Part shown: one piece after another, positions 1 through 7,627 of the stretch
Layout: every line of letters starts with the position of its first letter
Numbering within the stretch: position 1 is the first letter of the stretch
Source of the DNA: Bacteroidia bacterium
GTDB lineage: Bacteria; Bacteroidota; Bacteroidia; Chitinophagales; BACL12
DNA length: 34,341 bases
NCBI GenBank assembly: GCA_030432405.1
Contig: JAUIHG010000012.1
Coordinates: 1 to 34,341, forward strand
Direction of reading: 5' to 3'
Position numbers and translations under genes: made by a program
Notes under the pieces: generated by a model
Database searches by the model: none
What the model saw: only the letters and a program-made list of their open reading frames with translations
Told to the model about the DNA's origin: nothing

Positions 1-2436
1 ACGACCCCATCGCTGGGTACAGGCCCGACGGCGGGCGACCATACCTCCGGTACGGGCATCTTCCTGTTTACGGAGGCCTCAGGCTGCAGCGATCAAGTGG
101 CCATCGTCACGTCTCCGTGTTTTGACCTGAGCGCCACAACCTGTCCACAGGTCAACTTCTGGTACCACATGTTTGGCATCAACATGGGGACGCTGACCCT
201 GGAGATCAATGCCGGAGCCGGTTGGGATACCCTCATCACCATCAGCGGAGACCAGGGCGACGCCTGGTTGGTAGCCAATATTTCCCTGGCTGCTTATGCG
301 GGCATGGATGCCCAGTTCCGTTTCACTGGCCGCACCGGGCTTGGATTTGAAAGCGATATTGCCATCGACGACTTCTCTATCACCGACAATGGCCTGGATG
401 TCCAGGTGCAAAGCGTGGACAGCCCGACGAGCGGTTGTGAAGTCGGCCTCAGCGATGTGGTGGTAACCCTGGAGAACGTAGCCTGCCTCGCAGCGCCTTC
501 TTTCGATGTGGTCCTGGAAGTGGACGGTTCGGTGATTGCCACGGATACCTACCCGGCCGGTTTGGCCGGTCTGGGTACAGCCAGCCACACCTTCTCGGTG
601 CCGTTTGATTTTGCTGCTGTGGGCAGTTATTCGATCAAAACCTACACGATGCTGGGCGGTGATGGCAATACCGACAACGACACGGCTTTTGCCCTGGTCA
701 GCTCGGTCAACCCGCCCGTGGTGAACACCGGTTTTGATCCCAACTATTGCATCGGTACCAGCACCTTCTTCCCGACGCCGGTGATTCCCGGCGGTACCTG
801 GACGGGTACGGGCATCATCGACGGTGCAACGGGTGAGTTTGATCCGGCGCTGGTGGGCGGTGGCATGAGCACCGACATCACCTACACCTTCACGCCTACC
901 GGTACCTATTCTGTGAGCGAAATTCCCTTTGCTCCCGAAACGCTGACGGCCCCTGTGGCCACGGCGCTGACCGACGACGACGACGTGACGGTCCCGCTGG
1001 GCTTTGCCTTTGAATTTTTCGGCAACGCCTACACGGACATCATCATTCACTCCAACGGCTTTTTGACCTTCACGTCCGACCTCAATCCGACGGTCGGTAC
1101 GGTTTTGCCAACGGCAGGAGAGCCCAACGATCTGATCGCAGTTTGCTGGGACGACCTCAACCCGCTGGATGGCGGCAGCATCACCTACCAAACCAGTGGT
1201 GTGGCGCCCAACCGGAAATTTGTGGTGGACTACAGCAATGTGCCGCACTTCGGTTCCACCGGTGCCACGACGATGAGCATGCAAGCCATCCTGTACGAAA
1301 GTTCCAACATCATCGACCTGCAGGTCACCGACATCCAAAGCGATGGCGGTAACCGGGTGCAGGGCATCGAAAATGCCGACGGTACGGAGGGCTATACCTC
1401 CACGGCAGCCACGAACTTCACCAACTTCACCCAGAACATGGTGGCCTACCGTTATGCCCCGACGCCATGCGGCAACAGCATCACGGAAACCATCATGGTG
1501 GATCCGGAACCGGCACTGGACATTGCCAGCGATACCACGCTCTGTTTTGGCGACGAAGGCCTCTTGGATGCCGGCGCCGGCTTTGACAGCTACTTGTGGA
1601 GCACCGGCGCTACGACGCAGACCATCACGGTGGACATGTCGGGCAGCTTCAGCGTTTCGGTGGCCGATGCCTCTGGTTGCACGGCCAGCGGCACCATCGA
1701 CGTAGACGTATCCGACAGCATTCGCCTGTCAGGCGACAAGGTCAACGTGGATTGCATCGGTGATGCTACCGGTAGCCTGACCCTGAACGTGTTGGGCGGG
1801 ACAGCACCCTACACCATCATTTGGAGCACAGGTGCCACCGGGCCGACCATTACCGGTCTTGCAGCGGGCGACTACGGTGTAGCTGTGGTGGACGCCAACG
1901 GTTGTACGGCTTCGGGTACGGAAAACATCCGCGAGCCCTTTGACTACCGTGTGGACCTGACGGCCGAAGACGCCTCCTTTGGGGGCTCCGACGGCAGCAT
2001 CACCGCCAATGTGGTGGGCGGCAACGAGCCCTTTACCTTCCTGTGGAGCGACGGACAGACGACCAATCCGGCAACGGACCTGGCTGCGGGTGACTACAGC
2101 GTGACGGTAACGGATGTGAACGGCTGCACCACCACCGCCGAAATCACGGTGGGTCAGGCCACCGGCCTGGAGGGCGTAACGGCCCTGGATGCATTCGAGG
2201 TATTCCCGAACCCGAGCGAAGGTGCTTTCAACGTCCAGTTGAGCCTGAACTCGGCTGAGGAAGTGCACATTGAAGTGCTTAACGCCATTGGTCAGCAGGT
2301 GACTGAACTGCGCAGTGCCCAGACATTGGGTCAGACCTGGTCCTTCGACCTGGGCGATGTGGCGGCCGGTGCCTACCGCGTTCGCGTGAGCATCAACGGC
2401 CAGTCGGTGACGCGTCCGTTGATCCTTCAGCGCTGA
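1..2436 (+). CDS. T9SS-exported surface protein with MAM-like domain and SprB repeats (5' partial)
   Basis: The frame is open from base 1, so the N-terminus lies outside the window. Bases 1-390 resemble a MAM adhesion domain (TSGTGIFLFTEAS, VNFWYHMFG, MGTLTLEI, a closing FESDIAIDDFSI). About 405-705 is a CARDB-like beta-sandwich. About 945-1470 is a nidogen-like beta domain (LGFAFEFFGNAYTDIIIHSNGF). An Ig-like unit follows, then two SprB-type repeats (about 1735-1945 and 1950-2155, each with GGxxPfxxxWS and AAGDYxVxVxDxNGC). The last 75 residues are a type A T9SS sorting domain (FPNPSEGAFNV, ending in GAYRVRVSINGQSVTRPLILQR). The product is therefore probably carried across the outer membrane by the type IX system and anchored or released at the surface, probably as an adhesin; its ligand is unknown. 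An intrinsic terminator follows at 2483. Confidence 0.9.
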   Translation, partial: TTPSLGTGPTAGDHTSGTGIFLFTEASGCSDQVAIVTSPCFDLSATTCPQVNFWYHMFGINMGTLTLEINAGAGWDTLITISGDQGDAWLVANISLAAYAGMDAQFRFTGRTGLGFESDIAIDDFSITDNGLDVQVQSVDSPTSGCEVGLSDVVVTLENVACLAAPSFDVVLEVDGSVIATDTYPAGLAGLGTASHTFSVPFDFAAVGSYSIKTYTMLGGDGNTDNDTAFALVSSVNPPVVNTGFDPNYCIGTSTFFPTPVIPGGTWTGTGIIDGATGEFDPALVGGGMSTDITYTFTPTGTYSVSEIPFAPETLTAPVATALTDDDDVTVPLGFAFEFFGNAYTDIIIHSNGFLTFTSDLNPTVGTVLPTAGEPNDLIAVCWDDLNPLDGGSITYQTSGVAPNRKFVVDYSNVPHFGSTGATTMSMQAILYESSNIIDLQVTDIQSDGGNRVQGIENADGTEGYTSTAATNFTNFTQNMVAYRYAPTPCGNSITETIMVDPEPALDIASDTTLCFGDEGLLDAGAGFDSYLWSTGATTQTITVDMSGSFSVSVADASGCTASGTIDVDVSDSIRLSGDKVNVDCIGDATGSLTLNVLGGTAPYTIIWSTGATGPTITGLAAGDYGVAVVDANGCTASGTENIREPFDYRVDLTAEDASFGGSDGSITANVVGGNEPFTFLWSDGQTTNPATDLAAGDYSVTVTDVNGCTTTAEITVGQATGLEGVTALDAFEVFPNPSEGAFNVQLSLNSAEEVHIEVLNAIGQQVTELRSAQTLGQTWSFDLGDVAAGAYRVRVSINGQSVTRPLILQR

Positions 2437-2451
2437 TGCCTTCATCCTGTT

Positions 2452-2466
2452 TTCGCCTCCGGCGAA
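2452..2466. repeat. Dispersed palindrome copy A1 (exact 15-mer, intergenic)
   Basis: TTCGCC-TCC-GGCGAA lies 15 bases past the stop codon of the surface-protein gene. Together with its flanks (2448-2470) it is identical over 23 bases, in inverted orientation, to 3048-3070 inside argS. This copy is non-coding. Confidence 0.85.
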
Positions 2467-2482
2467 TGCCATAGACGACTAC

Positions 2483-2518
2483 ACGGCGCCCTTCCTTTGT
2501 GGAGGGCGCCGTTGTTTT
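2483..2518 (+). terminator. Rho-independent terminator of the surface-protein gene
   Basis: Perfect 10-bp arms ACGGCGCCCT (2483-2492) and AGGGCGCCGT (2503-2512) enclose a 10-base loop, followed by TGTTTT. It lies 47 bases after the stop codon at 2434-2436. Confidence 0.8.
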
Positions 2519-2530
2519 GGGATATCCCGC

Positions 2531-2728
2531 ATGGCCATGACCCGGACCACCCCTTTGCCCGAAAACCACATCCGTTGCCGCACCCTGGCTGAATGGCATG
2601 CCTGGCTGGCGGCCTGCCATAAGCGCACCGAGGGCATCGGATTTGGCGCAACAGAACCAGCGCGCCAACCAATGGCCGCGCTAGGAGGCAGGCTTTGGCA
2701 ACGCGGTTGGTGGGCAGGGATGGACTGA
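2531..2728 (+). pseudogene. Possible remnant of a YdeI/DUF1905-type gene
   Basis: A 65-codon ATG-initiated frame carries RCRTLAEWHAWLAACHKRTEGI, which recalls the N-terminus of YdeI-family proteins (usually aeW-raWL-xxH). The family's following motif (VWLvfyKK and the W-E-S-V-DeAL block) is absent and the frame stops after about 40 more residues of unrelated, Arg- and Trp-rich text. It could be a truncated relic or chance similarity. No promoter or ribosome site is evident. Confidence 0.25.
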
Positions 2729-2759
2729 GGCTGCCCTAGACCAGGGCCCATCACGGTCC

Positions 2760-4637
2760 CTACATCCGCTCCGGCACGCCGATGCCCAACAGGCCGAGCG
2801 CCTTTTGGATGACCGAGGCGGTCAGGCTGCTGATGGCCAAACGCCTGGTGCGGGCTTGATCGTTTTCGGCTTTGAGCACCGAAACCTGATCGTAAAACTG
2901 GTTGAACGTCTTGGCCACCTCGTAGGCGTAGTTGGCCATTTCGGCTGGGCTGTGGTTGCTAGCCGCTTCCTGGACAGTGGCCGGAAAGCGGGCCAGTGTT
3001 GCACATTGCTGGATTTCTGCGGGGTCCCATGATGCGGCATCGGCGGAGGCATTCGCCGGAGGCGAAAACACGGCTCCAGGCGCCCCGGCAATCCCGTCTT
3101 CTTTCAAGGCTTTGCGCAAGATGCTCTGGATGCGCGCGTAGGTGTACTGCACAAAGGGACCGGTATTGCCCACCAGTTCGATGGATTCTTCCGGATTGAA
3201 GAGGATGCGTTTGCGGGGGTCCACCCGCAAAATGAAATACTTCAACGCACCGAGGCCCAAGGTGCGGAACAGCGTTTGTTTTTCATTTTGCTCAAGCCCT
3301 TCGATTTTGCCGAGTTCCTCGGTTTTGGAACGGGCGGTCTGAATCATGTCGGCCACCAGGTTATCGGCGTCCACCGTGGTGCCCTCCCTGGATTTCATTT
3401 TGCCTGTGGGCAAATCCACCATGCCGTAGGACAGGTGGGTGATGCCATCGGCATAGGGCCGTCCCAATTGCTGGAGCAGGGCCTTGAGGACCTTGAAATG
3501 ATAATCCTGCTCGCTGCCTACCACGTAGTAGGAGCGGTCCATGGCATAATCGGTGTAGCGCTGTTCGGCCGTGCCCAGATCCTGGGTGATGTACATCGAG
3601 GAGCCGTCGCTGCGCAGCAGCAGTTTTTCGTCCAGGCCTTCGGCCGAAAGGTCCGCCCGGACCGAACCGTCCTCGTGCTGCTGGAAAATGCCGCGCTTGA
3701 CGCCTTCCAGGACGATCTCCTTGCCCTCCAGGTAAGTCTCCGACTCGAGGTAGTCTTTTTCGAAATCCACGCCCATGGCCCGGAACGTCTCGTTGAAGCC
3801 TTCGTAGACCCAGCCGTTCATTTTCTGCCACAGGGCACGCACGTCGGCATTGCCTGCCTCCCAGGCCAAGAGCATCTCCTGAGCACGGCGGTGGATGGGG
3901 GTTTGTTTTTCCGCTTCGCGTTTGTCCATGCCTTCGGCCAGGAAGGCTTTGGCCTGTTCGGTGGCCAGGCGGTTGTAGGCCACGTAAAAGCTGCCCACAA
4001 AATGGTCGCCCTTGACGCCGGCCGAATCGGGCGTGGCGTTTTCGCCGGAGGCTTCATAGGCCGCCATGGACTTGCAAATGGCGATCCCGCGGTCGTTGTA
4101 GATGTTGACCTTGTGCACCTCGTGACCGGCAAAGTCGAGCAGTTCGGCCACCGACCAGCCCAGGAGCATGTTGCGGGTGTGCCCCAGGTGCAGGGGTTTG
4201 TTGGTGTTGGGTCCGCAATATTCCAGAACGATTTTTTCGCCGGAAGGCGAACCCTTCCCATACCCCGGGTCTCTAACAGCAGCGGCCAGGAACTGCGCCC
4301 AGTGGCCGGCCCCCATTTCGAGGTTCAAAAAGCCTTTCACAGCGTTGAACCCAGCAATCTCCGGCCAGCGGTTCATCAGCGCATGGCCAAGGGCTTCGGC
4401 CACGGCTTCCGGTTTCTGTTTGGCCAGGCGGACCAGGGGGAAGACCACCACGGTGTACTGGCCTTCAAACTCCTTGCCGGTGCGCTGGATGGGGATGCTG
4501 GCCGCGTCCACGGATGCACCATACAAGTCTGTTACCGCTGCGGCGCAAAGGCGTTGCAGGGTATCCTCCACACCGAGTGACGCACGTTGAAGCGAAAGAG
4601 CAAGATCGGGCAACAGGGATGCATTTGGATCGGACAT
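2760..4637 (-). CDS. argS: Arginyl-tRNA synthetase
   Basis: Class I aminoacyl-tRNA synthetase charging tRNA-Arg in the cytoplasm. The N-terminal Arg-S domain occupies about residues 8-110. The HIGH signature appears as PNTNKPLHLGH (HLGH 150-153), NIYNDRG lies at 178-184, and the KMSKS loop reads KMKSREGT (413-420). The C-terminal DALR anticodon-binding domain includes FVQYTYARIQSILR and ends in LLGIGVPERM. I start at the ATG at 4637 (MSDPNASLL) and not 20 codons upstream, because the upstream text is Cys- and His-rich and unlike the family. Length is 625 residues, close to normal. The domain-joining segment (GAVFSPPANASADAASW) looks like an insertion and contains an exact palindrome copy; further copies fall at 4041 and 4236. 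The gene stands alone, divergent from the arginine decarboxylase gene. Confidence 0.97.
   Translation of the reverse strand: MSDPNASLLPDLALSLQRASLGVEDTLQRLCAAAVTDLYGASVDAASIPIQRTGKEFEGQYTVVVFPLVRLAKQKPEAVAEALGHALMNRWPEIAGFNAVKGFLNLEMGAGHWAQFLAAAVRDPGYGKGSPSGEKIVLEYCGPNTNKPLHLGHTRNMLLGWSVAELLDFAGHEVHKVNIYNDRGIAICKSMAAYEASGENATPDSAGVKGDHFVGSFYVAYNRLATEQAKAFLAEGMDKREAEKQTPIHRRAQEMLLAWEAGNADVRALWQKMNGWVYEGFNETFRAMGVDFEKDYLESETYLEGKEIVLEGVKRGIFQQHEDGSVRADLSAEGLDEKLLLRSDGSSMYITQDLGTAEQRYTDYAMDRSYYVVGSEQDYHFKVLKALLQQLGRPYADGITHLSYGMVDLPTGKMKSREGTTVDADNLVADMIQTARSKTEELGKIEGLEQNEKQTLFRTLGLGALKYFILRVDPRKRILFNPEESIELVGNTGPFVQYTYARIQSILRKALKEDGIAGAPGAVFSPPANASADAASWDPAEIQQCATLARFPATVQEAASNHSPAEMANYAYEVAKTFNQFYDQVSVLKAENDQARTRRLAISSLTASVIQKALGLLGIGVPERM
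3052..3066. repeat. Dispersed palindrome copy A2 (exact 15-mer, in argS)
   Basis: TTCGCC-GGA-GGCGAA lies in the argS linker between catalytic and anticodon-binding domains and is read on the minus strand as V-F-S-P-P-A-N. That frame differs from the A-S-G-E frame used at most coding copies. Confidence 0.85.
3635..3650. repeat. Second palindrome family, copy B1 (in argS)
   Basis: GGCCTTCGGCCGAAAG, with the perfect 10-mer palindrome TTCGGCCGAA at 3639-3648. Read on the minus strand as L-S-A-E-G in argS. Confidence 0.7.
4041..4052. repeat. Dispersed palindrome copy A3 (12 of 15 bases, in argS)
   Basis: TTCGCCGGAGGC without the final GAA, preceded by GTT as in copies A1 and A2. It encodes A-S-G-E-N just before the ATPDSAGVKGD block of ArgS. 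Confidence 0.7.
4236..4251. repeat. Dispersed palindrome copy A4 (4-base spacer, in argS)
   Basis: TTCGCC-GGAA-GGCGAA with both arms intact. It encodes S-P-S-G-E immediately before the KIVLEYCGPNTNKP nucleotide-binding segment. The same 4-base spacer recurs in the partial copies at 19016-19029 and 26335-26348. Confidence 0.75.
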
Positions 4638-4865
4638 GGCCAGAGTCTGGGTATGAGTGGAGCATGCGGCATGTTCCCCACAAAAGCAGAACCGCAAGCC
4701 CCGCGAAATTACGGATTGCTTGTGCGGGGTGGTTCGCCGGATGCCATACCGTACCTTTTGTCAACCGCGTGTGTGGCCCATGAAGGCTGCAAGTGCGCAA
4801 AATCCTTCGCCCATGCGGGCCGCAACTCACGGAGGCCTTAATTTTCGCGGCTTATCCGTTTTTTG

Positions 4866-4884
4866 CCTGCCGTGCATCGGCAGG
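4866..4884. other. Stem-loop upstream of arginine decarboxylase
   Basis: CCTGCCG-TGCAT-CGGCAGG forms a 7-bp stem with a 5-base loop, 35 bases before the ATG at 4920, with a pyrimidine-rich stretch following. It could act in the leader transcript; no function can be assigned from sequence alone. Confidence 0.4.
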
Positions 4885-4919
4885 TCTTGCCCTTTTCCCG
4901 GCGCCCAACCCGGCAGTGC

Positions 4920-6320
4920 ATGCAGAACCGCTACGTCGATCTCATCCATCAGGCCTTTGAGTTCCCGCAAAACGGCTTCGAGCTCAAAAACGATACCCTC
5001 ACCCTTTACGGCATTGACCTCATGGCCGTGGTTCGGGAATACGGTACCCCACTGCGGCTTTCCTATGTGCCGAAAATCGGCGAACAGATTGAGCGGGCGC
5101 GCAGCTGGTTTGCCGAAGCCATGGCCCAACAGCAGTACCAGGGCCAATACCACTACGCGTACTGCACCAAGTCCTCGCATTTCCGCTTTGTGATGGAAGA
5201 GGTGCTGGACCACGGTGCACATCTGGAGATTTCCTCCGCCTACGACGTGGATCTTATCGAGCGCTTGTACCTCAGCAAGAAGCTGGACAAGGACCGCGTT
5301 GTGATCTGCAACGGCTTCAAGTCGCCGATTTACACCCAGCGCATCGCCAAGCTGATCAATCTCGGTTTCCGCCGAATCGTTCCAGTGTTGGACAGCAAGG
5401 ACGAGCTCGGCGCCTACCTGCACACCATCATCGGTTCATTCCAGATCGGCATCCGGATCGCTTCGGAGGAACAGCCCGATTTTGCGGTGTACACTTCCCG
5501 ATTGGACATCCGCTACGCCGATGTGGTGGACTATTACCACGAAGCCATTGCCGGAGATCAGCGCGTGGAACTGGTGATGCTGCACTTCTTCATCAATTCC
5601 GGCATCCAGGACACGATGTATTACTGGAACGAGTTCCGCAAGGCCGTGGAACTCTACTGTGTCCTGCGCAAGGAATGCCCAACCCTGCGGGCCATCGACA
5701 TCGGTGGGGGCATGCCGATACCGGACGGGTTGGATTTCGCCGAAGGCTACGACTACCAGTACATGGTCTCCGAGATGGTGGGCCTGTTGTCCGAGACCTG
5801 CCGCCGGCATGGCGTGCCTGAACCCGACATCTGGACGGAATTCGGCAAGTTTACCGTGGGCGAAAGCGGCGCTTTGCTGTTGAGCGTGGTGGGGGAAAAG
5901 CAGCAAAACGATCGGGAAGCCTGGTACATGGTGGACAGCTCGCTGATGACCACCCTGCCGGACGTTTACGGCATCGGGCAGCGTTTTCCCTGCCTGCCCC
6001 TGAACAAATGGCACAACCCGGTCAAGCGCGTCAACATCGGCGGACAGAGCTGCGACCAGGCCGACTATTACAACCAGGAGGTCAACGGCCAGGACGTGCA
6101 CATGCCGGAACTGGACTACGCCGAACCGTTGTGCATCGGCTTTTTCCACATGGGCGCCTATCAGGAAGCGCTGAGCGGTTACGGTGGCCTCAAACATTGC
6201 CTGTTGCCCGCCCCCAAGCACCTGTTGGTAGACCGGGATGCCGCCTCTGGCGAACTCCAATTCCAACTGCTGGCCCCCGAACAAGCCCCGGAAGGCATGC
6301 TCGACATCCTTGGTTATTAG
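4920..6320 (+). CDS. speA: Biosynthetic arginine decarboxylase, Bacteroidota alanine-racemase-fold type
   Basis: PLP-dependent fold III decarboxylase expected to convert arginine to agmatine, the first step of the agmatine route to polyamines. The N-terminal text MQNRYVDLIHQAFEFPQNGFELKNDTLTLYGIDL is characteristic of the Bacteroidota protein. The PLP lysine should be K84 in YCTKSSHF. A glycine loop reads DIGGGMPIP, and the C-terminal active-site cysteine-aspartate pair is GGQSCDQADYYN. The ending GFFHMGAYQEALSGYGGLKHCLLPAPKHLLVD is also typical. I use the ATG at 4920, not the frame's first start at 4863, because homology begins there; length is 466 residues. It is transcribed alone, divergently from argS, and meets the Hsp20 gene tail to tail. 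Substrate specificity is inferred from the family, since relatives include carboxynorspermidine and diaminopimelate decarboxylases. Confidence 0.92.
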   Translation: MQNRYVDLIHQAFEFPQNGFELKNDTLTLYGIDLMAVVREYGTPLRLSYVPKIGEQIERARSWFAEAMAQQQYQGQYHYAYCTKSSHFRFVMEEVLDHGAHLEISSAYDVDLIERLYLSKKLDKDRVVICNGFKSPIYTQRIAKLINLGFRRIVPVLDSKDELGAYLHTIIGSFQIGIRIASEEQPDFAVYTSRLDIRYADVVDYYHEAIAGDQRVELVMLHFFINSGIQDTMYYWNEFRKAVELYCVLRKECPTLRAIDIGGGMPIPDGLDFAEGYDYQYMVSEMVGLLSETCRRHGVPEPDIWTEFGKFTVGESGALLLSVVGEKQQNDREAWYMVDSSLMTTLPDVYGIGQRFPCLPLNKWHNPVKRVNIGGQSCDQADYYNQEVNGQDVHMPELDYAEPLCIGFFHMGAYQEALSGYGGLKHCLLPAPKHLLVDRDAASGELQFQLLAPEQAPEGMLDILGY

Positions 6321-6375
6321 CAACACGGTATGTGGCGGCGTATCCGCATCGGCGGTGCGCCCAAAGGCATCGGCC

Positions 6376-6409
6376 CAAAAAAGAAAGCGGAACGCCGAAG
6401 CGTCCCGCT
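6376..6409 (-). terminator. Rho-independent terminator of the Hsp20 gene
   Basis: On the minus strand AGCGGGACGC, a TTCG tetraloop and GCGTTCCGCT (one G-T pair) are followed by TTCTTTTTT. It lies about 70 bases downstream of the Hsp20 stop codon. Confidence 0.88.
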
Positions 6410-6479
6410 CTCACACCAAAACAATCAATGCTGAACCAACGTGCGGGCGGTCGAACTTGGACTCGGCCGCACGGGGGAC

Positions 6480-6932
6480 TTATCCCACTTCAATCTGGCG
6501 GACCGGCTTGGCCTTGGCCTCGTCCCGCTTGGGCAGGCGCAGGCTCAGGATACCGTCCGTATACGTCGCGCCGATGCCATCGCTGTCCACCGTTTCCGGC
6601 AGCGTGAAGCTGCGGCGGAAGCTGGTGTAGGCAAATTCGCGGCGGGTGTATCGGCCCTCTTCGGTGGCCTCGTTTTTGCTTTCGCGCTCGGCGCTGATCA
6701 GGAGCGTGTCGTCTTCCACCTTGATGGCGAAGTCCTCCTTGCGCAGGCCGGGGGCGGCCACCTCGATGGCAAAATGGTCGTCCTTTTCCAGCACGTTCAC
6801 GGCTGGGGTGCTCAGGCTTCCGCCATTTTCGCGGAACATGTCCTCGAAGGGGCGGGCAAAGAAGTCGTCAAAGGCGGAGAAGAAGGGCGCCACATCCGTG
6901 CGCGGCTTCCGGTTGAATCGTACCAGGGTCAT
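6480..6932 (-). CDS. Hsp20/alpha-crystallin small heat-shock protein
   Basis: ATP-independent holdase chaperone of the cytoplasm. It has a short N-terminal arm rich in phenylalanine (APFFSAFDDFFARPFEDMF), then an alpha-crystallin domain from about residue 45 (PAVNVLEKDDHFAIEVAAPGLRKEDFAIKVEDDTLLISAE) to about 138, including the closing strand signature GILSLRLPK. The C-terminal tail carries an I-x-V motif (RQIEVG) of the kind used for oligomer assembly. I start at the ATG at 6932 (MTLVRFNRK), because 22 upstream codons in the same frame do not resemble the family; length is 150 residues. A strong terminator follows. The upstream region (6933-7108) has an inverted repeat CTGCCA-ATA-TGGCAG at 7072-7086, but no clear heat-shock operator. 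Confidence 0.95.
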   Translation of the reverse strand: MTLVRFNRKPRTDVAPFFSAFDDFFARPFEDMFRENGGSLSTPAVNVLEKDDHFAIEVAAPGLRKEDFAIKVEDDTLLISAERESKNEATEEGRYTRREFAYTSFRRSFTLPETVDSDGIGATYTDGILSLRLPKRDEAKAKPVRQIEVG

Positions 6933-7071
6933 GGCGTTGTCTTTTTGTTGGGATTTGTTGAATCGCATGTGACCAGCTTGGATCAATCGCTGTGCCATCG
7001 GGTCAAAAGCGCCCTTTTCGGGCGAATGCCCGCCTCAGCCGCGTCAATTCGGCAAACAACCGTGCCAAAAT

Positions 7072-7086
7072 CTGCCAATATGGCAG
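7072..7086. other. Inverted repeat upstream of the Hsp20 gene
   Basis: CTGCCA-ATA-TGGCAG, 6-bp arms with 3-base spacer, in the AT-richer stretch between the phosphoesterase stop codon and the Hsp20 start. It is a possible operator or a small hairpin; it is about 140 bases from the Hsp20 start and there is no T-run for a strong terminator. Confidence 0.35.
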
Positions 7087-7108
7087 AAAAGATTCAAAAA
7101 TTGCGCCA

Positions 7109-7627
7109 TTATGGCATGGCGCCGCGCAGTCCGAGCTCCAACACCTCCAAATCCCGTATACGGCCACCGTCCAGCACAAAGCGCAACGCCGTGCGGACCT
7201 TGTGAAAGCCGTGCCGCCCGCAGGCTCCCGGGTTCATGGCCAGAATGCCGTAGCGCGGGTCCCGCTGCACCTTGAGGATGTGGCTGTGGCCGCAGACAAA
7301 TAGGTCGGGCAGCTGGCCTTCGGCCGAAAGCCGTTCCCATTCCGCCTTGATCCTGGGGGCATAGCGGCCTGGATAGCCACCGATGTGGGTCATGAACACG
7401 CGGATTCCTTCACGCTCAAAGACCGCATCGCGGGCAAAGCGCCGACGCAGCTGGGCCGCGTCAATGTTGCCCCAGACGCCCACACAGGGCCCCCAGGCCT
7501 CCAGGCGGTCGGCCATCTCCGGGCCAAAGTCTCCGGCATGCCAGAGCTCGTCGCATCCGGCAAAAAGCCCGTCCAGTTGTGGATCCCACCAGCCGTGGGT
7601 GTCGGACAGCAGACCGATGCGCATCAT
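7109..7627 (-). CDS. YfcE/MJ0936-type metallophosphoesterase
   Basis: Small single-domain calcineurin-like phosphodiesterase (172 residues). Metal-binding motifs are visible in order: IGLLSDTHG (D-x-H), HAGDFG (GD), GNID (in place of GNHD), THIGGYPG, and CGHSH near residue 118. Family members hydrolyse phosphodiesters with two divalent metals; the natural substrate cannot be read here. Replacement of the usual GNHD histidine by isoleucine (GNID) is common in the YfcE group but reduces certainty about catalysis. The start ATG at 7627 overlaps the transporter stop as ATGA, so it is translationally coupled to the gene before it and probably is the last gene of the miaA operon. Residues LSAEGQ are encoded by a copy of the second palindrome family. 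Confidence 0.9.
   Translation of the reverse strand: MMRIGLLSDTHGWWDPQLDGLFAGCDELWHAGDFGPEMADRLEAWGPCVGVWGNIDAAQLRRRFARDAVFEREGIRVFMTHIGGYPGRYAPRIKAEWERLSAEGQLPDLFVCGHSHILKVQRDPRYGILAMNPGACGRHGFHKVRTALRFVLDGGRIRDLEVLELGLRGAMP
7315..7330. repeat. Second palindrome family, copy B2 (in the phosphoesterase gene)
   Basis: GGCCTTCGGCCGAAAG, identical over 16 bases to 3635-3650, and read in the same frame as L-S-A-E-G. Confidence 0.7.

Larger units (their letters stand above)
2437..2759. other. Gap between convergent genes: palindrome, terminator and possible YdeI-like remnant
   Basis: This 323-base stretch separates the surface-protein gene (+) from argS (-). It holds a palindrome copy at 2452 and a terminator at 2483. 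At 2531-2728 there is a 65-codon plus-strand reading frame whose text TLAEWHAWLAACHKRTEGI resembles the start of YdeI/DUF1905-type proteins, with no homologous continuation visible. I see no promoter or other complete gene. Confidence 0.5.

Noticed and set aside
3276-4580. A 434-codon plus-strand open frame inside argS
   Set aside because: Antisense of a conserved enzyme. No domain or export signal.
4694-4729. Alternative hairpins (GCAAGC/GCTTGT versus CCCCGC/GCGGGG) resembling an attenuator near argS
   Set aside because: No leader peptide or T-run, and such pairings are common in GC-rich DNA.
7051-7068. sigma-54-like promoter (minus strand TTGGCACGGTTGTTTGCC) ahead of the Hsp20 gene
   Set aside because: The GG to GC distance is 11 instead of 10 bases, a spacing that sigma-54 does not tolerate, and it lies about 120 bases from the start codon.
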